64,000 nucleotides of DNA, from positions 1 through 64,000 of the forward strand of contig CAUYUJ010003015.1 of assembly GCA_963575745.1 (NCBI GenBank), read 5' to 3'. Positions 20,763-32,916 of the stretch are shown here, one piece after another. A program made the translations under genes and the position numbers. The notes beneath the pieces are model-generated. The model saw nothing but the letters and a program-made list of their open reading frames with translations, was not told the origin of the DNA and searched no databases. The stretch's first letter is position 1. Each line of letters begins with the position of its first letter. The stretch is from Prorocentrum cordatum. Taxonomy: Eukaryota > Sar > Dinophyceae > Prorocentrales > Prorocentraceae.

Positions 20763-21100
20763 TTGTGAGAATGTCTCCAGCGAGGCTGTGGTTTCTGCAC
20801 CCCGAAAGGGGAGTCGTTTCAGCACTCCCAAGGGGGAGCCGCCAGGGTGTAAGACACTCGCCCAGTCGCGCCCAGATGGTGGGGATGTCTCCAGCGGTGT
20901 CTGTCTGGTGGCCTGGACTCGTGTGCTGCTGGAGCAGACTGTGAGGATGTCTTGGGCGAGGCGCAGGCTTCGGCACTCCCAAATGGGGGAGCCGTGAGAG
21001 GGGGCGCGACGCTCGCCCGGTGGCGCCCTGGTTGCGGGGGATGTCTCGGGCGGCTTGCCTGTTTGGTGACTCGGACTTGTGGTGTGCTGTCAGAGACGAT
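20763..21100 (+). repeat. tandem duplication, period about 175 bp
   Basis: ATTGTGAGAATGTCTCCAGC at 20763 and CTGTGAGGATGTCTTGGGCG at 20938 start two diverged copies. Both contain GCACTCCCAA(A/G)(T/G)GGGGGAGCCG and end near a GGACTYGTG(T/G)TGTGCTG motif. No gene seen in 20740-21495. Confidence 0.6.
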
Positions 21101-21498
21101 TGGCAGGCGAGCGCAAACGAATAATTATTGTTAGCGTTCTTCTTCTTCAGAGGTCTTCTGCGTCGATCCGCTCTCTCTGCCTGCTTGTTGTTGGATGGAT
21201 CGTGCTGCGTTTCCAGCTTGCCTGGGCGTCCTTCCTTGAAGCTCAGACTTCCGCCGTCGATTTTCATTCTGCAAATGAGAGGGAGGGGGGAAACACCCGC
21301 GCGAGTGGAGAACCGGCTCGGGGCGATCTGGCCCGAAGGCGTTTCGAAGTGAACCCACAGCTGAAGCCGAAGCGACAGCTGCAGTGCACAGAAAAGGACA
21401 GAGCACACCCCGGGGTCCCAGTTCGTCGCACCGTGTTGAGAGGTGCTGCAGCCTCCCCTGAGCCGCAGACGAGAAGAATTCTGCGACGACGATGTCTA

Positions 21499-21668
21499 TA
21501 CGGTGGGTGCGTTCGTCAAGGAACGTGCCCAGGAGGCTTCAGACCCTGGAGGGCTCCTTAATTGATGAGGGCGGCGGTGATGTCCATGGCTGAGCCCCGA
21601 TTGGAGTTCCAGCGGCCTCCAGACCCCTGGCTGATCGAAGGCTTCCTTCTCCAATGCCCCCACCGTGC
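21499..21668. mobile_element. family C palindromic element (copy C2, complete)
   Basis: Starts TACGGTGGGTGCGTTCGTCA; the right end in reverse complement is CACGGTGGGGGCATTGGAGA then AGGAAG. The interior holds CCAGGAGGCTTCAGACCCTG, flanked by AAGGAAC and a downstream TCCTT that can pair with it. Length about 170. Confidence 0.75.
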
Positions 21669-21849
21669 GATGCTCACTGCCCCTGGCGATCACGAGCGAG
21701 GCGCACGGCCCCCGGCCAGTCCCATCCTGGATCCGGGAGCGGTGTGGACGCCTCCCCGGCCAAGCCGGGGGGGCGCATACGCCGCTCCTGGTCCCGGGAT
21801 GGGCCTGGCCAGGGGCAGTGGATTTGGATACATCTCGTCGCCCTGGAAA

Positions 21850-22292
21850 AAGGAGGAGGAGGAGGAGGAGGAGGAGGAGGAGGAGAGGAGGAGGAGGAGG
21901 AGGAGGAGGAGGAGGAGGAGGAGGAGAGAGGAGGAGGAGGAGGAGGAGGAGGAGGAGGAGGAGAGGAGGAGGAGGAGGAGGAGGAGGAGAGGGCAGCCTC
22001 AACCAGGGATGCCCCATCTCAAGAGGCCGTGCAGAGCTGACGGTACCGACCGCTCGCTGGCAGGTCACGCGCACGTGGCGGCGCTAGTGGCAGCATGACC
22101 CTGTTAGCGCCAGGCCACGTGCGAGGAGTAGGAGTAGGAGGAGGAGGAGGAGGAGGAGGAGGAGGAGGAGGAGGAGGAGGAGGAGGAAGATAAGGAGGAG
22201 GAGGAGGGGCAGAAGGAAGAGGCGGAGGAGGAGGAGGAGGAGGAGGATGAGGAGGAGGAGGAGGAGGAGGAGGAGGAGGAGGAGGAGGGGCT
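21850..22292. repeat. two (GGA)n blocks
   Basis: 21850-21992 and 22120-22292 are GGA repeats separated by 125 bases of ordinary GC-rich DNA. Confidence 0.95.
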
Positions 22293-22429
22293 TGAGCAGG
22301 AATCGCATGGGAGCGTAAAAGCTCAGTTGTGCCACGCCGCCGAGGTGCTACGAGCGGGCCCTGGGCTTCCTGGACAACAGAGGCCGACTGTCGCGAATTC
22401 TGCCCTCGCTCCTATCTCTACGTCGCGCC

Positions 22430-22655
22430 GCTTCTGTCTGTGCTCTCTCCATCTATCCGTCTCTCTGTCTCTCTGTGTACTCTGTGTCTCTGGCTGGGTC
22501 TCTGCTTCTGTCCCTGTCTCTGTGCATGTTTTTTTTTTTTCTCTCTCTCTCTCTCTCGCTCTGTCTCTCTCTCTCTCTCTGTTTCTCTTTCTCTCTCTTT
22601 CTGCCTCTGTCTCTGTCGCTGTCTCTGTATCTGTTTCTCTTTCTCTGTATTTTGA
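22430..22655. repeat. (CT)n/(CTGT)n tract
   Basis: CTCTCTGTCTCTGT repeat with a T10 homopolymer. 22656-23120 beyond it shows no recognisable gene. Confidence 0.9.
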
Positions 22656-23123
22656 GCCAGCTAGGGGTCCGAGGTGGCCCAGCATTCGTTCTGGCAAGCA
22701 GGAAGGGGGGGCGAGATTCGAGGTTCTGGGTCCGAGAATGTTCCTTGGCTTTGCGGTCTCTGGGGGCCGTTTTCGGGCCAGTCCGCCGGGAACGATTTTG
22801 AGCGGAGCTGCCCTCACCCCTTCTTCCTGACCGATCTTCTCGGCGCCCCTCCAGCTCAGACCCCCCAGCCGCCTCATGTCTCCCGAGTTGGCCTCGACAG
22901 CGCCGTGGCTGGACGGTCTCCTGCCGCGGAGCCCGAACACATCAGAAAGCACGACGCGATGGGGGCTGGGGCAGCTTGAGAGCCTGGCAGTTGGACGCAG
23001 GTTGCACACTGCAGCGCGCGCCCCGGGCTTGCCGCCACGCCTCCAATGCCGGTGCGCGCTTCTTTCGGGCGAGCCTGGGTCGCAGCACTGGCGCCTCGCT
23101 CGTCATGGTCTGAGCGTCCCGCC

Positions 23124-23255
23124 TGCGGTGGGGGTATTGGTCAAGGAGTGTGCCCTGCAGGATGTCTGACCTGATGAAGGCGGCGGTGATACCCATGGCC
23201 AGTCCGCGATGGAAGCTCCACGGGCGGTCCTTGGCTTTCTTATCCAACGGTTCGG
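23124..23255. mobile_element. family C palindromic element (copy C3, decayed)
   Basis: GCGGTGGGGGTATTGGTCAA start, core GATGAAGGCGGCGGTGATAC then CCATGGCCAGTCC. The segment equivalent to AGACCCTGGAGGGTTCC is partly deleted. It lies directly next to element F1. Confidence 0.6.
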
Positions 23256-23268
23256 GCGCAACGATCGC

Positions 23269-23464
23269 AGGCCTAGAGGTTGACACGAACACCAATATCG
23301 GCAGTGTGCCTCCACCGAGGGAAGAAGATCCCGATCTCGATGATCGTGGTAATATTCTGGCTGCCAACGCGACCGACATGTTACCACCAACGCCGAAGTC
23401 TAGGATCATCTTCCCCTTGTGGTGGCAACCCCCTGTGTTGGTGTTGGTGCCCATTTCCAGGCCT
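23269..23464. mobile_element. family F palindromic element (copy F1)
   Basis: Left AGGCCTAGAGGTTGACACGA then ACACCAATATCGGCAGTGTG. Right end in reverse complement AGGCCTGGAAATGGGCACCA then ACACCAACACAGGGGGTTGC. It is 196 bases long with AGGCCT at both ends. A second copy at 36013 is about 90% identical by eye, and the flanking bases match on both sides (CGCA before, CCAAA after). Confidence 0.85.
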
Positions 23465-24078
23465 CCAAAACGAAAGGTGTGTGTGTGTGCTCATGGGGGG
23501 CGCATCCACCCCCAATCGCCCATGGATCGACGTGCGGATTTGCCATCGGGGGCGTATTGCTGACCTATCGGCGATGCAGCGCCGATGTCGCTTCGATGCC
23601 CCCCCCCCCCGGAACCACTACCCCCCTCAACCTTGCCCCTCAATGGTTCCCAATGCCCTCGCCTCAGTTCCATTCACTCTCCAGGGCCGCCCTCCTCCCG
23701 CACTTCCTTCTAGGTTCAAATCCGCCAGATCGCAACCTGTCTGCACGCCAGTCGTTGGAAGTAGGTCTTCTTGGATTCCCAGACCACAATCCAGTTCAAG
23801 CGCCGTCCTACTTCCAGAATCGCTCCGCTTTTGTGGCTTTCTGTGATTCTCTGGCAGGGCCTGAGCCCACTCTGCTGTGTCCGCTTCCCTTCTGCATTTT
23901 TAAAACCAAAAAACAACAACTTCTTCCGACCGACCTGTAGGCCTGCCCGCGCGGAGCGAGTGCCCGCGTTGCGACAACAACTTTTTACGCCATCGGCGAC
24001 GCAGACGTGCTGCTCCAGCGGGTGGCGATCGGGGCGACCGCTACGCGAATTGGCCGGTGTGCCAGAGGGGGGAACTAG

Positions 24079-24207
24079 ATTCAAGTCGGGCTTGTTTCTC
24101 TACAGGAGGAATATTGAAAAATGGCAGACAAATCGTCAGGGGACAAAAAAAAGCAAGGAAAACAAATTAAGACATTTTTTTCTGTAGGGGGACATGCCCG
24201 ACCTAAA
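24079..24207. mobile_element. family D element (copy D1)
   Basis: Left TCAAGTCGGGCTTGTTTCTC then TACAGG; right end in reverse complement TTTAGGTCGGGCATGTCCCC then CTACAGA. The interior is AT-rich. No transposase. Confidence 0.8.
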
Positions 24208-24209
24208 AG

Positions 24210-25120
24210 TAGCAGACAGGGCGGCACCCAGGCGCGGAAGAATTCCATGCTGAGTGCGCCGGCGCGGCCAGCAGCGGCAGCGGGGGCCGTGGCAGCAGCT
24301 GGGCCGCTGCGTCGGTGCACCCACGGGCGCAGCCGCCGCGACCAAAGCATGTCCCCCTTTCGCCTCCGTGCCGTGGGCGGCCCGCGCCCGTGCACGGCCG
24401 TCGGCTTCGTCTGCTCGTGGCCGCCAGCCCCAGCCGCGACGGCGTCAGCTCCTCGTCGGGCGATGCGCGTCGCACGCGCGCGAACTCGCTTGTTCGCGAT
24501 TTGCCCTTCATTTGCTCCTCCCTCCTTCCTCCCTATCGTTGTTATCGTCGCGCTGTTTGTAGTTGAGTCGAAGACCTTGGGTCCCCGTGTTCTTTCGTGC
24601 ACCACGTGCACCTCTTACCTTTTTACTTCCTTCCCCTTCCTCCCCCTGTTCGAGGATTGTCCTCCTTCCCTTTTTATTTCCCAGGATTTCATCTGTTTTG
24701 TGTGTTCTTTCCCACGGTTGTCGGCCCTTCCCTCCTTCAGCCCCCTCGTTTCTTTATCTCCGAGGGTGCCAGAGCCGCCAGGAAGAGGCCCGCAATAGGT
24801 ACGCTCGGGGGTGGTCGCACACATGGACCGGCTTGTCTTGGGCCACCCTTCGCGAGGAGACCTCCTCTCCCACGAGGAGCAGCACCATCCCGGCCCCTTT
24901 TGAGGGTGCTCGCGCAGTGGGAGCAGGCCATCCTGGAGCACCGCTCGCGAGGGTGAGGATCCCCAGCCCCAAGAAGAGAGTCCAGGCAAACCCGCAGCTC
25001 CTGGCACCGCACAGGGTCGCGACGATCGGTTGCTTTATATGTCTTCGGCCTCTGGAGGCCGCTCTCCTCGGCGGCGAGCCCAGGGGGGAAGTGCGAAGAG
25101 GAGATTCCTTGGAGCCAGGC
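24210..25120. other. no recognisable gene
   Basis: GC-rich DNA followed by a pyrimidine-rich stretch (24510-24770). I see no protein family in any frame. Confidence 0.4.
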
Positions 25121-25124
25121 GATC

Positions 25125-25296
25125 GCAAACATGGATCAAGGGGGCGTGGATTAGCGACGGGTCTCGTTTCCAGGGGAAATCGCGGATTTCCGCCGCCGAG
25201 CGAGGCGGAACTGGCCGTATTTTGGGGAGGACACCTCCCCCGACCCATGGATTTGGCGACCGCGCGCCACATGCATGGGATCGCTAATCCATGTTT
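25125..25296. mobile_element. possible palindromic element (O)
   Basis: GCAAACATGGATCAAGGGGG then GTGGATTAGCGA at the left. The right end in reverse complement is GCAAACATGGATTAGCGATC. Arms are short and the left one carries an insertion; single copy in the window. Confidence 0.4.
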
Positions 25297-25479
25297 GCCC
25301 GCCCCCGACGGAAGCTTCCGCGCCTTCCGAGATGCCTTGCAAGCCGTCCTCCGAGGGCGCAGACGGCTCCTCCGCAGACACGGGTGGCTTCTGGAAGCCC
25401 CGGCGCCTCCTGAGAAGGCGTGCCCCCTCCTCGCTTCTCCCCTGGTCTCGGCGCCGATGTCCCGCCCCAGGGGTCATCC

Positions 25480-25565
25480 ACACACGGATCGGGATGAAAA
25501 ACGGGTCCCCCCCAGGGGGCCCGCGTCGCGAACAGCCTGCGCCGCCGGAGGAGGGCTCAAGCAGA
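25480..25565 (+). repeat. dispersed repeat family P, partial copy
   Basis: ATCGGGATGAAAAACGGGTC, then GGGGGCCCGCGTCGCGAACA and CTGCGCCGCCGGAGGAGG. Matches 31005-31145, 35117-35255 and 50797-50935. Between 25570 and 26095 nothing recognisable is seen. Confidence 0.65.
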
Positions 25566-26099
25566 CTCCCGGTGAAGGCGTTCGCAGACTGGGGCCGGGG
25601 CGTTCTGGGCCGCTCGTCGCGAAGGCTCCCACTGTTCTCCAGAGGAGGCCCCAGCCAGGCGCCAGCGAGGGCGTTCGCATGCTGGGACTGGGCTGCCCGG
25701 CAACGCCTCGGCAGAACTCCTTCCGTCCTGCGGAGTCCCATCTCGGCTTCACTCGGTGCAGCTCAGCGGCCAGAGGGAACGACGCACCGAGGTGCTCCGC
25801 GTGGATGTTTTCCCGTGGAGCTCCTGGATCCCCAGAAGCCCCTGAGAACCCGAGGGCCTGTTTAACATGTTATGGCAGTGGGAATCTCTCAGAGTCCCCG
25901 AGATTCCCCTGAGTGCCACATGACCTCCTCAATTGGGGCAGGCCCCCCCCCCAGAACCCTCCAGGAACCCTTCGAACCTTCACCCCCTGCGAGGGGCGAT
26001 GGTGTGGATTGAATGAAAGAGGATAATGCGATGTCCACTGCAGCTGGGGATGATGCAGAGCCGATCTTGCTCGAAGGCTAAACGGCAGCGCTGCAGGAG

Positions 26100-26148
26100 T
26101 GAGGAGGAGGAGGAGGAGGAGGAGGAGGAGGAGGAGGAGGAGGAGGAG
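26100..26148. repeat. (GGA)n microsatellite
   Basis: Pure GGA run followed by 26150-26311, which is pyrimidine-rich. Confidence 0.95.
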
Positions 26149-26311
26149 GCACGATAGGATGCGCGTGTCATCGGCTGCTGTCTGCTGCTTGTCTGCCGCC
26201 TGTGTGCCAAGCGCTCCCCTCCTCTCTGCTCCGTCCTCCCTCCTTCCGTCTCCCTCCCTTCCTCCCTCCCCCCCTCTCTCCTCCCTTCCTCTCTCCCTCT
26301 CTGCCCCCCCC

Positions 26312-27115
<804 letters not shown>

Positions 27116-27630
27116 CCCAGCTCTCCGACGCCCTGACTTTGCACGCGCGGGCCCCAGAGCCCTCGACCCTTCGCATGTCCGCCGCAGCGCGGCAGAGGCA
27201 GTCCGCACGCGCGCTCTCCTGGGCCAGGCAGTGGCAGGCAGCAGCTGTCCCGCGGCAAGAGGGGGAGACGAGGGCGGAGCGCGGCCGCGGAGGGAGGACG
27301 AGGAGGGAGGGCACTCCAGCGCGAAGGACTTCGGCTGGAGTGGCCGAGCGGCCAGCCTGTGCTGACGCTGCCTGGCAGTGGACGCGGGGCGGCATCGCGG
27401 CCACGCCTCTCGACCCTTCGCAGGTGCATGTTTTTTTTGACTTTCTCGGTCGGGGTTGTGCCGCTGACGGCTCTGCTCCCGAGAACGGCCCCCAGGGGCC
27501 GAGAGAGACCAGGAAGAGAAACGCTCGCGGTGTTCTCTTCGGGCCGTCGGAGGTTTGGGTGACCACGCCCGTGCACCGCCCATGCACCGCCGCCACGCCT
27601 TGCCAGGGCCATCCTGGGCTCCAGCATGGT

Positions 27631-27837
27631 TTGCTCGGCGGCGAGCGAGGGGGGGAAGTGAGAAGGATAATCCCCCCTCAGAATGCGGCGGGGGTTATGA
27701 GAAGCCCTCGCGCCTGCTGAGAGTTTTTTTCGCGTCTCCGGGGAAGGCCCAGAAGACTTCTCAGAAGGCCAGGGGACTCCCGAACCTTCTGAGAGGGCCT
27801 TCCCCTTCTCGCTTCCCCCCCCTCGCTCGCCGCCGAC
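27631..27837. mobile_element. family I element (copy I1) with about 35-bp terminal inverted repeats
   Basis: Left CTCGGCGGCGAGCGAGGGGG then GGAAGTGAGAAGG; right end in reverse complement GTCGGCGGCGAGCGAGGGGG then GGGAAGCGAGAAGG. The interior has repeated TCAGAAG/CTTCTGAG pairs. A diverged copy at 29025-29435 contains a nested H element. 27116-27630 on its left shows no recognisable gene. Confidence 0.8.
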
Positions 27838-28209
27838 TTCTATAGCCTTGTCCAGTCTCGGCCAGGAGGGTAAACGCCATGCCGGGGCTCACGGTGGCCC
27901 TTGCCAGACAGGGCGGTGGTGCACGGCTGCGATCTGCGTGCGCCTCTCCGGTGCGGCCCCCCCGCCGCGTCCAGGTCTGCCTCCGGTCCAGGCGGCTCGA
28001 GGAGGCGCTGAGGTGGCTCTCGGAGTGCGCCAGCGGCTGCTCCAAGGCGACGGGGGGGCCGCGCAGCTCCGCACCGCGTCCTCTCCTTCCTCCTCCTGCT
28101 CCTCTTCCTCCATTCCTTTTCCTAAGAATAAACTTCGCACCCCGAGGCCGTGGGCTGGGCGTTTCGCCGCAGACTTTCTCACCAGTGATGACCCTGAAGC
28201 TGAAGCATT

Positions 28210-28560
28210 GGCAACAGCTTGGCGGATGGAGGGCGGGTGGTTTTCAACATGTGGCTCTCGCCTTGGCGCCGCGCGCATTCGTTGAAACACAGTGCGCGAG
28301 GCGAGTTTCACAGATGGAGGGCGGGTGGTTTTCAATATGTGGCTCTCTCCTTAGCGCCGCGCGCATTCGTTAAAACACATAGCAAAAGTTTCACCGATGG
28401 AGGGCGGGTGGTTTTCAACATGTGGCTCTCGCCTCAGCGCCGCGCACATTCGCTTTAAACATGTGCAAGAGCTTCATGGATTGAGGGCGGGTCCTTTCCA
28501 AGATGTGGCTCTCGCCCTAGCGTTGCGCACACTCCGTGTTAATAAGTTGCAAGAGTTTCA
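28210..28560 (-). repeat. 83-bp family B satellite, minus orientation
   Basis: Four to five units of GATGGAGGGCGGGTGGTTTT, then CAACATGTGGCTCTCGCC and GCCGCGCGCATTCG: the reverse complement of the 44860-46015 satellite. 27840-28205 to its left has no recognisable gene. Confidence 0.85.
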
Positions 28561-28599
28561 CGGACTCCTATGGCCAACGTATCACCAATGGCGTGTTGG

Positions 28600-28862
28600 A
28601 AATATTCAGGATAATGAGGGTGCAACAGTTACGTTGATTCGCGTTTTGGCACAATTTAGGATCGTCAATACGCAACAGTCAGGTTGATCCGTGGCGTTGG
28701 AGTCCCGAGAATAATGTTTTGGAATGCGTCAGGGTCTTCAAACGGTTGTCTTCCAACGCGGCAGTTCCCTCAGTGGACACGAACCCTTGTAGGGGCCTAT
28801 GAAGAGGGAGCTTGGAGGGAGGGTTTATTCCAACATCGTTGATGGCTCTTGGGTTTACCCTG
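28600..28862 (-). repeat. head of composite satellite B, copy 2
   Basis: Reverse complement of the head at 16770: GTTCCCTCAGTGGACACGAA, then AGGGGCCTATGAAGAGGGAG and GATGGCTCTTGGGTTTACCC, followed by (TCC)n at 28862-28985. The purine tract is on the same side as in the other heads once orientation is considered. Confidence 0.8.
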
Positions 28863-28986
28863 GTCCTCCTCCTCCTCCTTCCTCTTCTTCTCCTCTTCCT
28901 CCTCCTCCTCCTCCTCCTCCTCCCTCCCCTCCTTCTCTTCCTCCTTCTCCTTCTCCTCCTCCTCCTCCTCCTCCTCCTCCTCCTCC
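28863..28986. repeat. (TCC)n microsatellite
   Basis: Imperfect TCC/TTC repeat adjoining the B head. Confidence 0.95.
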
Positions 28987-29024
28987 CTTCCCTCTGCATA
29001 ATATGACCTGTGGGGACCTCTGGG

Positions 29025-29435
29025 ACCTCTTCGAGGGGGGGGGGGAGTGAGAAGGAGAATGGAGTAACAAAATACCGCGTAAAAAAGCATGAACTTTTGG
29101 AGGTCCGCGCGCATGTCTTGGATCGTCGTTGGCCTTCCCCTGGTGGCGCCTCCGGTGCCGCCCCTGGCGCGCTCTGTGCGTTAGGGAGGGGGGTCCAGCT
29201 CAGATCCAAGAAATCCGCGCGGACCTTCAAAAGTTTATGTTTTTGATTTTTTTCTGTTCCTCTAGAGAAGGCCTTCCCCCAAGGCGGCGGGACTTCTCAG
29301 AAGCCCTTGCGCCTCCTGATCGGTTTTCTGCGTCTGTGGGGAAGGCTCTGGAAGCTTATCAGAAGGCCCGGGGGCTCCCGAGCCCTCTGAGAAGGCCCGC
29401 CCCTTCTCACTCCCCCCCAGTCTCGCCGCCGAGTC
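29025..29435. mobile_element. family I element (copy I2) with nested H element
   Basis: Left CGAGGGGGGGGGGGAGTGAG then AAGG; right end in reverse complement ACTCGGCGGCGAGACTGGGG then GGAGTGAGAAGG. The right half (29262-29435) aligns with the right half of I1, including its TCAGAAGGCC motifs. Element H3 occupies 29088-29239 inside it, so H inserted after I. Confidence 0.65.
29088..29239. mobile_element. family H palindromic element (copy H3, 152 bp)
   Basis: Left CATGAACTTTTGGAGGTCCG then CGCGCATGTCTTGGATC. Right end in reverse complement CATAAACTTTTGAAGGTCCG then CGCGGATTTCTTGGATC. Only a few mismatches over 37 bases. Confidence 0.9.
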
Positions 29436-29539
29436 GTTTGCTCGGGTCTTGATGTTTATGCTTTTGTTTGTTTTTGTTGTTTTTGCTTTGGAGTGTGTTT
29501 TGCAGCAAAGAGTTTCGTCGACTCCAAGCAGTGTGTTTC

Positions 29540-29785
29540 TAGCAGTGCATGTTGTGCAATTCATGTTGTGCAATCTAAGTTGTGCAATGCATGTTGTGCT
29601 GTAGCAGTGTTGCGACCTATGAGGTGCAATCTATGGTGTGTGCAATCTAATGTGGAGCAGTCCATGTGGTGCAATCTACGTGGTGCAATCTCTGTTCTGC
29701 AATATATGGTATCTCTCTCTCTCTCTATATATATATGCGGTGCGATCTACGCGGTGCAGTCTATGTGAAGCAATCGGTTATTACA
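29540..29785. repeat. GTGCAATCTATG minisatellite
   Basis: Degenerate 15-18-base units built on TGTTGTGCAATCTA or GTGGTGCAATCTA, ending in a TCTCTC/TATATA stretch. Further units lie at 30105-30185 (GTGGTGCAATCTATGTTGTG). Confidence 0.75.
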
Positions 29786-30239
29786 AACGAGTTGGCTAAT
29801 TCCATGTCGTTGCAAACATCCCACCCACCCACCCGCAACTTGATTTGCAAAACCTATGCGGTGGCGATTGCGATGAGTGCTTGGCGTTGGCTGGTGCATC
29901 TCTGCGGCCGCGCTAGCCCGCGCATGCTCGCGCGTGCAGCGGCCAGCTAGTTTGGCGAGACCGACGCGACCGCGGTGGCGCTAACCGCTGGACACTTCGC
30001 AGCGGGCAATTCATTCAGTGCGAGTCGGTGACCTTGGTGGGCGTGGTATCATGGCGACGCCGACTGCGGTAGACGCGATTACGTGAGTAGCGGGAACCTT
30101 TGTCTTGCAGTTTATGTTATGCATTCTGCGCAGTGCAATATATCTGGTTGTGCAACCCATGTGGTGCAATCTATGTTGTGAGCGATCATAGCGTGCGCCG
30201 CAGGCGCGTTTTTTTTTCTCCGTGCGAGCTACGTGATGT

Positions 30240-30420
30240 GGCGCACTCCATCGGCGGCGACGGCCTGCGACGAGGCGGCGACGATGCGACGACGGGGCGG
30301 CGACGGCGGCCACATAGCCGCCAGACCGAAGACACGGCCCAGACGACGGGCGGTGACGAGGCGGCGACGGGGCGGCGACGGCTGCCACATAACCGCCAGC
30401 CCGAAGACACGGTCCAGTTC
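30240..30420 (+). repeat. tandem duplication of GCGGCGACGGGGCGGCGACG unit
   Basis: Two copies of about 85 bases, containing GCCACATAGCCGCCAGACCG then AAGACACGG and GCCACATAACCGCCAGCCCG then AAGACACGG. Nothing recognised in 30430-31000 apart from a (GA)n run at 30628-30669. Confidence 0.7.
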
Positions 30421-31004
30421 CTTAGAACAGAAGTAAGAAGCCCTAAGTGCAAACACCGTTTGGGAAATCATAGGCGTGCGTTTCTTGATTGTAGTTTTTG
30501 TGCATCTACCTAAAGAGTGGAACCGTTTTTTGTAACCACGGCGGATCTCGTGGGCGTGGCGCAGGCGCCCCTTGTCCCGCTTGAGCGAAGTGGGGTGCTG
30601 CCCCCTTTGGGTTCTGGCGCCCAGGGACAGAGATAGAGACAGAAAGAGAGAGAGAGAGAGAGAGTGAGAGACTGTCGCGGCGGGGCTTTTCATCTCCATT
30701 CTCGGCCTCCGGAGGCCAGTGCCGAAGCTAGAGCAACGGACGGACATGGAGTCGACTGCGCTGACATTGGCGCGTAGGCTGTCCGCGTAAGGTCGCGCGT
30801 TAGCGTTCTCGCCTCCAATGTAGCGTGGTGTGTTAGCGTCCCGCGTAAGCCACCGCGCAAGGTCGCTATGTCATCGTGCGTGGAACCCCTTTACTTATCG
30901 TCGCCCAACTGGGGCCGTGAGAAAACGACTCGAGTCGAGAGCCCTGGGTGTCCACGTTCAGACCCAGGCGTCGCCAAAAAACCGTGACGGCCAGTTTCTG
31001 TGTT

Positions 31005-31145
31005 TTTGACCCCCGGGGGCCACGGGGGCTGTCTCCTGGGACCTTCACACACGACTCAGGATGAAAACGCGGTCCTTGGGAAAAGATCGAGTTCCTTGGG
31101 CTCCCACGTCGCGAAAAGAAGCAATTGTCGTGGGAGGAGGAGTGT
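31005..31145 (+). repeat. dispersed repeat family P
   Basis: GACCCCCGGGGGCCACGGGG, then CTCAGGATGAAAACGCGGTC and CCCACGTCGCGAAAAGAAGC; aligns with 35117-35255 and 50797-50935. Confidence 0.7.
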
Positions 31146-31354
31146 CACGAGGGAGTCGTGCCGTCCCAGGAGAAGGTGCCGCGGTCCGCGCCCAGACCAA
31201 GGCGTCCTGGCGTCCTGAAAGCAGCAGCGCGACCACTGGTCTTTTCAGTGTTTGGACCCGCTTCGGGCTTCCTAGCTAGGGCCAACAAGAAGCGACCCAC
31301 GTGGTACAACATCTGCGCGACGCCTTTCAGATTCAGGCGTCGCAGACAAATTGG

Positions 31355-32155
31355 GACTTGTTGTTGCTGCTGTTGTTGTTGCTGATGATGCTGTTTTTGT
31401 TGGTGCTGCTGCTGCTGTTGAACTCTCTCTTCTGAAAAATAAGTATTGTTGATCCCCCCCGCCTGGTGCACATGGTATCTTTTCAATTGAAGTGCCCTTC
31501 CCGGGGCTCGCACCCGGTTTTTTCCAGGGTAAAGTCTTGAGTGGCAAACTACGCCCTTGGCCCCCAAGTTACAACAACAACGGCTCCCGCCTGAGACTTC
31601 GTCACACTTTATCGAAGCATTGCGCTCTCGCGCAGGACTTGCTCACAGCGTGTACAGGAATCGTGCTCTCGCGTAGGACTTCCTCGCAATTTATTCAGAC
31701 GCCGCGCCCTCGACACTCAGGAATCACGCTCTCGCTTTGGATGTCCTCGTGATTTATTTTGGAATCGCGCTATCGCTCGAGACTTCCGCGCGATTCATGC
31801 AGGACGCACGCTTCAGTAACCCGCCTGCTCGACCTGGCCGCCTGGGCCCGCCTTCCCGACCCGCCCGTTAGGGTGTACCCGCCCGATCTGCCCGTCTGGT
31901 TCTGCCTCGTGTTTTCTGCTCCGAGCCCCCCTTCTGCTAATTTCTCTCGTGCTCCATCCTCCTCCCTCCCCGTTGTCCTTTCCTTCCGTCCGTCCACTCT
32001 TCTCCTGTGTAAAGCGGCTGCGCTAAATGCTCATGGCAGGTAAGAGCGAAATACCCCCACGGGTGTACGATCGAAGACGACCAGGGCGGGCATCGAGGGT
32101 TCGGGATAGACGTGTTGAACGGCCCGCGAGCACGTAAGAACGAGCAGTCTTAAAA
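31355..32155 (+). repeat. long tandem repeat unit U1
   Basis: Opens with a TTG/TGC tract. Then come GAATAAGTATTG-like and CAAGTTACAACAACAACGGC sequences, an internal 45-base subrepeat (GGACTTCCTCGCAATTTATT, then ATCGCGCTCTCGC), and a near-invariant block translated AAWARLPDPPVRVYPPDLPV. A CAG|GTAAGAG-like site precedes the closing GCAGTCTTAAAATG. Three more units follow directly. The near-invariant block keeps one open frame in U1, U2 and U4, so a decayed or real exon cannot be excluded. Confidence 0.8.
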
Positions 32156-32851
32156 TGATTGTTGTTGTTGTTGCTCCCCTCCAGTAACCATTCCATTTTT
32201 CAATTCGAGTGCTTCTCCCTGGGCTCGCACCTTATTTTTTTACAAGGGAAGGTGAGGGGTCACCAAACTGGGTTGTTGGGCCCCAACAGCGGCTCCCGCC
32301 TGACACTACATCACAACTTATGCCCAAATGGCGCTCCCTCGCGCGGGACTTGCTCACAACGTTTGCAGAAATCGCGCTTTCGCATGGGATTTCCTCGCAA
32401 TTTATTCAGACGCCGCGCCCTCGACACTCAGGAGTCACGCTCTCGCTCTGGATTTCGATTTATTTTGGAAGCGCGCTATCGCTCGAGACTTCCGCGCGAT
32501 TCATGCAGGACGCACGCTTCAGCAACCCGCCTGCTCGACCTGGCCGCCTGGGCCCGCCTTCCCGACCCGCCCGTTAGGGTGTACCCGCCCGATCTGCCCG
32601 TCTGGTTCTGCCTCGTGTTTTCTGCTCATAACCCCCATCCTGCTATTGTCCCTCGTGCTCCATCCTTCTCCCTCCCCGTTGTCCCTTCCTTCCATCCGTG
32701 CTCTCTTCCCCTGCCTCAGGGGCTGAACGGAATACCCGTTGCAGTTAAGAAAGATATATACCCCCAAGGGGGTCCGACTGCAGACGAAGAGGGCGGGTAT
32801 CGAGTGTTTGGGATCTACGTGTTGAATGGCCAGCGAGCAGTCTTAAACTGA
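32156..32851 (+). repeat. long tandem repeat unit U2
   Basis: Same order as U1 with a short TTG tract. Closes with the block translated DEEGGYRVFGIYVLNG, then GCAGTCTTAAACTGATTG. The splice-donor-like site of U1 and U4 is CAGTTAAG here. Confidence 0.8.
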
Positions 32852-32878
32852 TTGTTGGTGTTGTTGTTGTTGTTGTGG

Positions 32879-32916
<38 letters not shown>

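Noticed and set aside
20188-20768. His/Ser/Thr/Gln-rich protein
   Set aside because: Translation of the CTCACACTCAGA minisatellite.
23710-23725. tRNA T-arm-like AGGTTCAAATCC
   Set aside because: No D-arm, anticodon arm or acceptor pairing can be built around it.
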